Assembly (NCBI RefSeq): GCF_013170825.1
Contig: NZ_CP033365.1
Span: forward strand, 3,546,001-3,610,000
From: Mesorhizobium sp. NZP2298
Lineage (GTDB): Bacteria > Pseudomonadota > Alphaproteobacteria > Rhizobiales > Rhizobiaceae
DNA: 64,000 bases
Reading direction: 5' to 3'
The stretch's first letter is position 1. Each line of letters opens with the position of its first letter. The position numbers were made by a program, and so were the translations under genes. The notes beneath the pieces are model-generated. The model did not search any database, had not been told where the DNA came from, and worked only from the letters and a program-made list of their open reading frames with translations. Of this stretch, positions 61,564 through 64,000 are shown piece by piece.

Positions 61564-62492
61564 ATGTACCTGTCGGAAATTCTTTCGATCGGCGCGGCCC
61601 TGTGCATAGCCACAAGCGGCATGCTCGCCGGTGAGCTGGTCGGCCGGATCGATGCCCTGACCCTGACGCGGCTGCAGACGCTCGGGTGACCGTTGCCACT
61701 GCCATCGCGGCAACGGTGCTGGGCGGCTGGGGCGGGCTCGTTCCGTGGCAGGTGGCCTATCTTGCGGCGTCCGGCGTGTTCGGGATCTTCGTTGCCTCAT
61801 CCGCCTATATCTCGTCGATATTCGCGCTCGGGCCGCGTCTGGCGCTGCTGGTCTTCTCGTTGACTTCGCCCTTTGCCCTGATCATGGGCTACGTGTTCCT
61901 GGGCGAGACGGTCGGTCCGGTGAAACTGACTGGCGTGGCGCTGGTCATCGCGGGCATCGTGCTCGCCATCCTGTTCGGGCGCCCCGCCAAAGTTCAGCCG
62001 GAAGGCATCTTCCCGACACCGCCCATCGAAACGCCGGCGCTGCCGGAACGACAGATGACCTTGCCTGTCGGTCTCGTCTTTGGGCTGATTGCGGCATTGG
62101 GGCAGGCCGCCGGCGCGCTGGTCGCGCGTCCCGTCATGGCGTCGGGTGTCAACCCGTTCACGGCGATGGCGATCCGGACCGGCGTGTCGGCCGCACTGTT
62201 CCTGTTGCTGCTGGTGGTTCCGCTGCCTGGCGTTGCGAAGCGCTCCCAGCCATCGGCGCGAACACTCGGCATCGGCATTGGCGGCGCGCTGATCGGCACG
62301 GGCATGGGCATGTCGCTCATAATGGCCGCATTGGCCGGCGGCAAGGTCGGCATCGTCTCGACATTGTCATCACTGTCGCCGGTGCTGGTGTTGCCGATGG
62401 TGTGGCTGCGCAGCGGCTACAGGCCGCCGGCACCGGCCTGGGCGGGGGCGGTGCTCGCCTTCGCCGGCACAGCCTTGATTGCGCTCGGCTGA
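61564..62492 (+). pseudogene. Frameshifted EamA/DMT transporter
   Basis: Read from the ATG at 61564, the product MYLSEILSIGAALCIATSGM then ALTLTRLQTLG stops at a TGA (61687-61689) after 41 residues. The rest of the protein continues from 61686 in another frame (GTG ACC GTT..., 268 residues) through nine further membrane segments to 62492. One base missing, or two extra, near 61683-61686 explains it. Ten-helix DMT permease if restored. May be a real inactivation, a programmed shift or a sequencing error. Confidence 0.8.
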
Positions 62493-62645
62493 CAGCAACG
62501 ATGAGCCGGGCGCCTGCTTTTTGTTCTCTTTACGTTCTCGTATGCGCCTGATAGCCTCAACCGTCGAAGGCGCGCGGTGCGTCATTGACGGCAGTCGATT
62601 GGCGGCTGTCTTGTGTTTCGCTTGCGAATCCGGTCTGTCGCACTG

Positions 62646-63773
62646 ATGGAATTCTCACCCCAACAGGACGAGGCGCTGCAGGCGGTTGCCCGCTGGCTGC
62701 AGGCCGGCAAGCCGCAGCTGTTCCGGCTGTTCGGCTATGCCGGCACCGGCAAGACCACGCTGGCACGCTATTTTGCCGAACATGTCGACGGCCAGGTGCA
62801 ATTCGCCGCCTTCACCGGGAAGGCGGCCCAGGTGCTGCGCTCCAAGGGGGCGGTCAATGCCCGTACCATCCATTCGCTGATCTACAGGCCCAAGGGCGAG
62901 GAATCGGTCGAGGACGAGGTCACCGGCAAGACCTCGATGTCGCCGACCTTCTCGCTCAACCGGCAGAGCCCGATCTCGCGCGCCAAGCTGGTCGTCATCG
63001 ACGAATGCTCGATGGTCGACGAGCAGCTCGGCCGCGACCTCATGAGTTTCGGCACGCCGATCCTGGTACTGGGCGACCCCGGCCAGTTGCCGCCGATTTC
63101 CGGCGGCGGCTTCTTCACCGATCACGAGCCCGATTTCCTGCTCACCGAAATCCACCGGCAGGCGCGTGACAATCCGATCCTGCGCTTGGCGCTCGACGTG
63201 CGCGAAGGCCGCGAATTCATGCGCGGCGACTATGGCACGGCGCAGGTGATCGGCAAGGAAGACGTCAACCAGGAGCTGGTGCTGAGGGCGGACCAGGTCC
63301 TGGTCGGCACCAACCGCACGCGCCGCCGCTACAACCAGCGTCTGCGTGAGCTCAAAGGCTTCAATGCCGACTATCCCCAAGCCGGCGACAAGCTGGTCTG
63401 CCTGCGCAACGATCCCGCCAAGGGGCTGCTCAATGGCTCGCTGTGGAAGGTGATGACCTCGTCGCGCGAGACGGTGAAGCCCGGCATCAACCTGCTGGTT
63501 TCGCCCGAAGAGGACGATCCCGACCGCGGCGTCGCCAAGATCAAGCTTCTCAAGGCGGCGTTCGAGGATCCCGACGCCGATATCCCATGGCAGCAGAAGA
63601 AGCGCTTCGATGATTTCGACTATGGTTATGCGCTGACCGTGCACAAGGCGCAGGGCTCGCAGTGGAACGAGATCGTGCTGTTCGACGAGAGCTGGGCCTT
63701 CAAGGAAACCCGCCAGCGCTGGCTTTATACCGCGATAACCCGGGCAGCCGAACGGCTGACCATCGTCAGGTAG
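62646..63773 (+). CDS. RecD-like (superfamily 1B) DNA helicase
   Basis: 375 residues from the ATG at 62646. Walker A GYAGTGKTT, motif Ia FTGKAAQVLR, Walker B VVIDECSMVDE, motif III LVLGDPGQLPP, late motifs YALTVHKAQGSQW and YTAITRAAERL. A short exonuclease-V-like 5'-3' helicase without the RecBC-binding N-domain, similar to phage Dda-type proteins. Role in repair or replication is inferred. Confidence 0.9.
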   Translation: MEFSPQQDEALQAVARWLQAGKPQLFRLFGYAGTGKTTLARYFAEHVDGQVQFAAFTGKAAQVLRSKGAVNARTIHSLIYRPKGEESVEDEVTGKTSMSPTFSLNRQSPISRAKLVVIDECSMVDEQLGRDLMSFGTPILVLGDPGQLPPISGGGFFTDHEPDFLLTEIHRQARDNPILRLALDVREGREFMRGDYGTAQVIGKEDVNQELVLRADQVLVGTNRTRRRYNQRLRELKGFNADYPQAGDKLVCLRNDPAKGLLNGSLWKVMTSSRETVKPGINLLVSPEEDDPDRGVAKIKLLKAAFEDPDADIPWQQKKRFDDFDYGYALTVHKAQGSQWNEIVLFDESWAFKETRQRWLYTAITRAAERLTIVR

Positions 63774-64000
63774 CTACGACGACGGCTTTTCCCGCACGCC
63801 GACGTGCCTGACGCCGAGCCATTCCCAGGCCTCTTCCTCATCCTCGGCCTTGAAATACCTGAATTCGATGGGTGACGACGCGGGCAAGGCGTGCCGTGCG
63901 TCCGGAGTCCAGTCCGGTGCGCCGATCGCCGCGCAGCGGCCTATATGCTCCAGGGCATGGAGGGCGCCCAGTTTGAGGGTCTCGTCGGAGATGTCGGCCC
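63774..64000 (-). CDS. SpoIIAA-like (STAS-related) protein, 5' end cut by window
   Basis: The last 75 codons of a minus-strand gene that runs past the window edge, with its TAG directly abutting the helicase stop. The end reads PIEFRYFKAEDEEEAWEWLG then VRHVGVREKPSS, the C-terminal pattern of SpoIIAA-like family proteins (the F-x-x-E/D-E-E-A-x-x-W box). Function unknown. Confidence 0.65.
   Translation of the reverse strand, partial: ADISDETLKLGALHALEHIGRCAAIGAPDWTPDARHALPASSPIEFRYFKAEDEEEAWEWLGVRHVGVREKPSS

Overview
The window is a GC-rich alphaproteobacterial chromosome segment, most likely Mesorhizobium or a close member of the Phyllobacteriaceae/Rhizobiales. The support is a circularly permuted alpha-type tmRNA gene with the tag ANDNYAEARLAA, alpha-type SspB, DUF4169 and DUF2065 proteins, and intergenic mosaic repeats of a rhizobial kind. 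No rRNA, tRNA, CRISPR array, transposase or phage gene was seen.

Layout. 1-8.4 kb: Tat-exported dienelactone hydrolase, a LOV histidine kinase with its receiver protein, an amino-acid-type exporter with a divergent Lrp regulator, a thioesterase, an FAD-linked D-lactate-type dehydrogenase and a DyP peroxidase. 8.5-20 kb: a 1322-residue AsmA-like protein, an ECF sigma factor with a SnoaL-like tail and a small partner, MarR/ClC and TetR/MFS divergent pairs with clear palindromic operators, SspB and two small proteins, then the tmRNA. 20.8-33 kb: thyA, followed by a low-GC HEPN two-gene unit, a frameshifted molbindin gene, modABC with a ModE-like box and a short ModE, cobF, DUF4424, folA, hflK-hflC-DUF2065 and degP. 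33-44 kb: serB/GNAT, miaA, a diguanylate cyclase, a HerA-like ATPase, XRE-cupin and GNAT genes, then LysR-tmpA-tmpB for aminophosphonate breakdown. 44-55 kb: a PcfJ-like protein, a sigma-54-controlled alcohol dehydrogenase/flavin monooxygenase operon with its activator, an attenuated ilvI-ilvH operon, and an ArsR/desaturase pair. 55-64 kb: an RND efflux pair, a cobalt-type nitrile hydratase operon, a frameshifted DMT transporter, a RecD-like helicase and a truncated SpoIIAA-like gene.

How the genes work together. Several modules can be read with their control elements. An AcoR-like activator, its candidate upstream palindrome and a consensus -24/-12 promoter lie in front of the dehydrogenase/monooxygenase operon. 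A 16-residue Leu/Ile/Val-rich leader peptide and a terminator precede acetolactate synthase. A LysR regulator faces the TmpA/TmpB pair, which should release glycine betaine and phosphate from trimethylaminoethylphosphonate. Molybdate uptake genes sit between a ModE-like protein without a metal-binding domain and a broken molbindin gene.

Most of the window is ordinary core and accessory chromosome. The least explained parts are the HEPN pair coupled to thyA, the orphan PcfJ-like gene with an overlapping small ORF, the monooxygenase with an unusual fingerprint residue, and two families of intergenic repeats.
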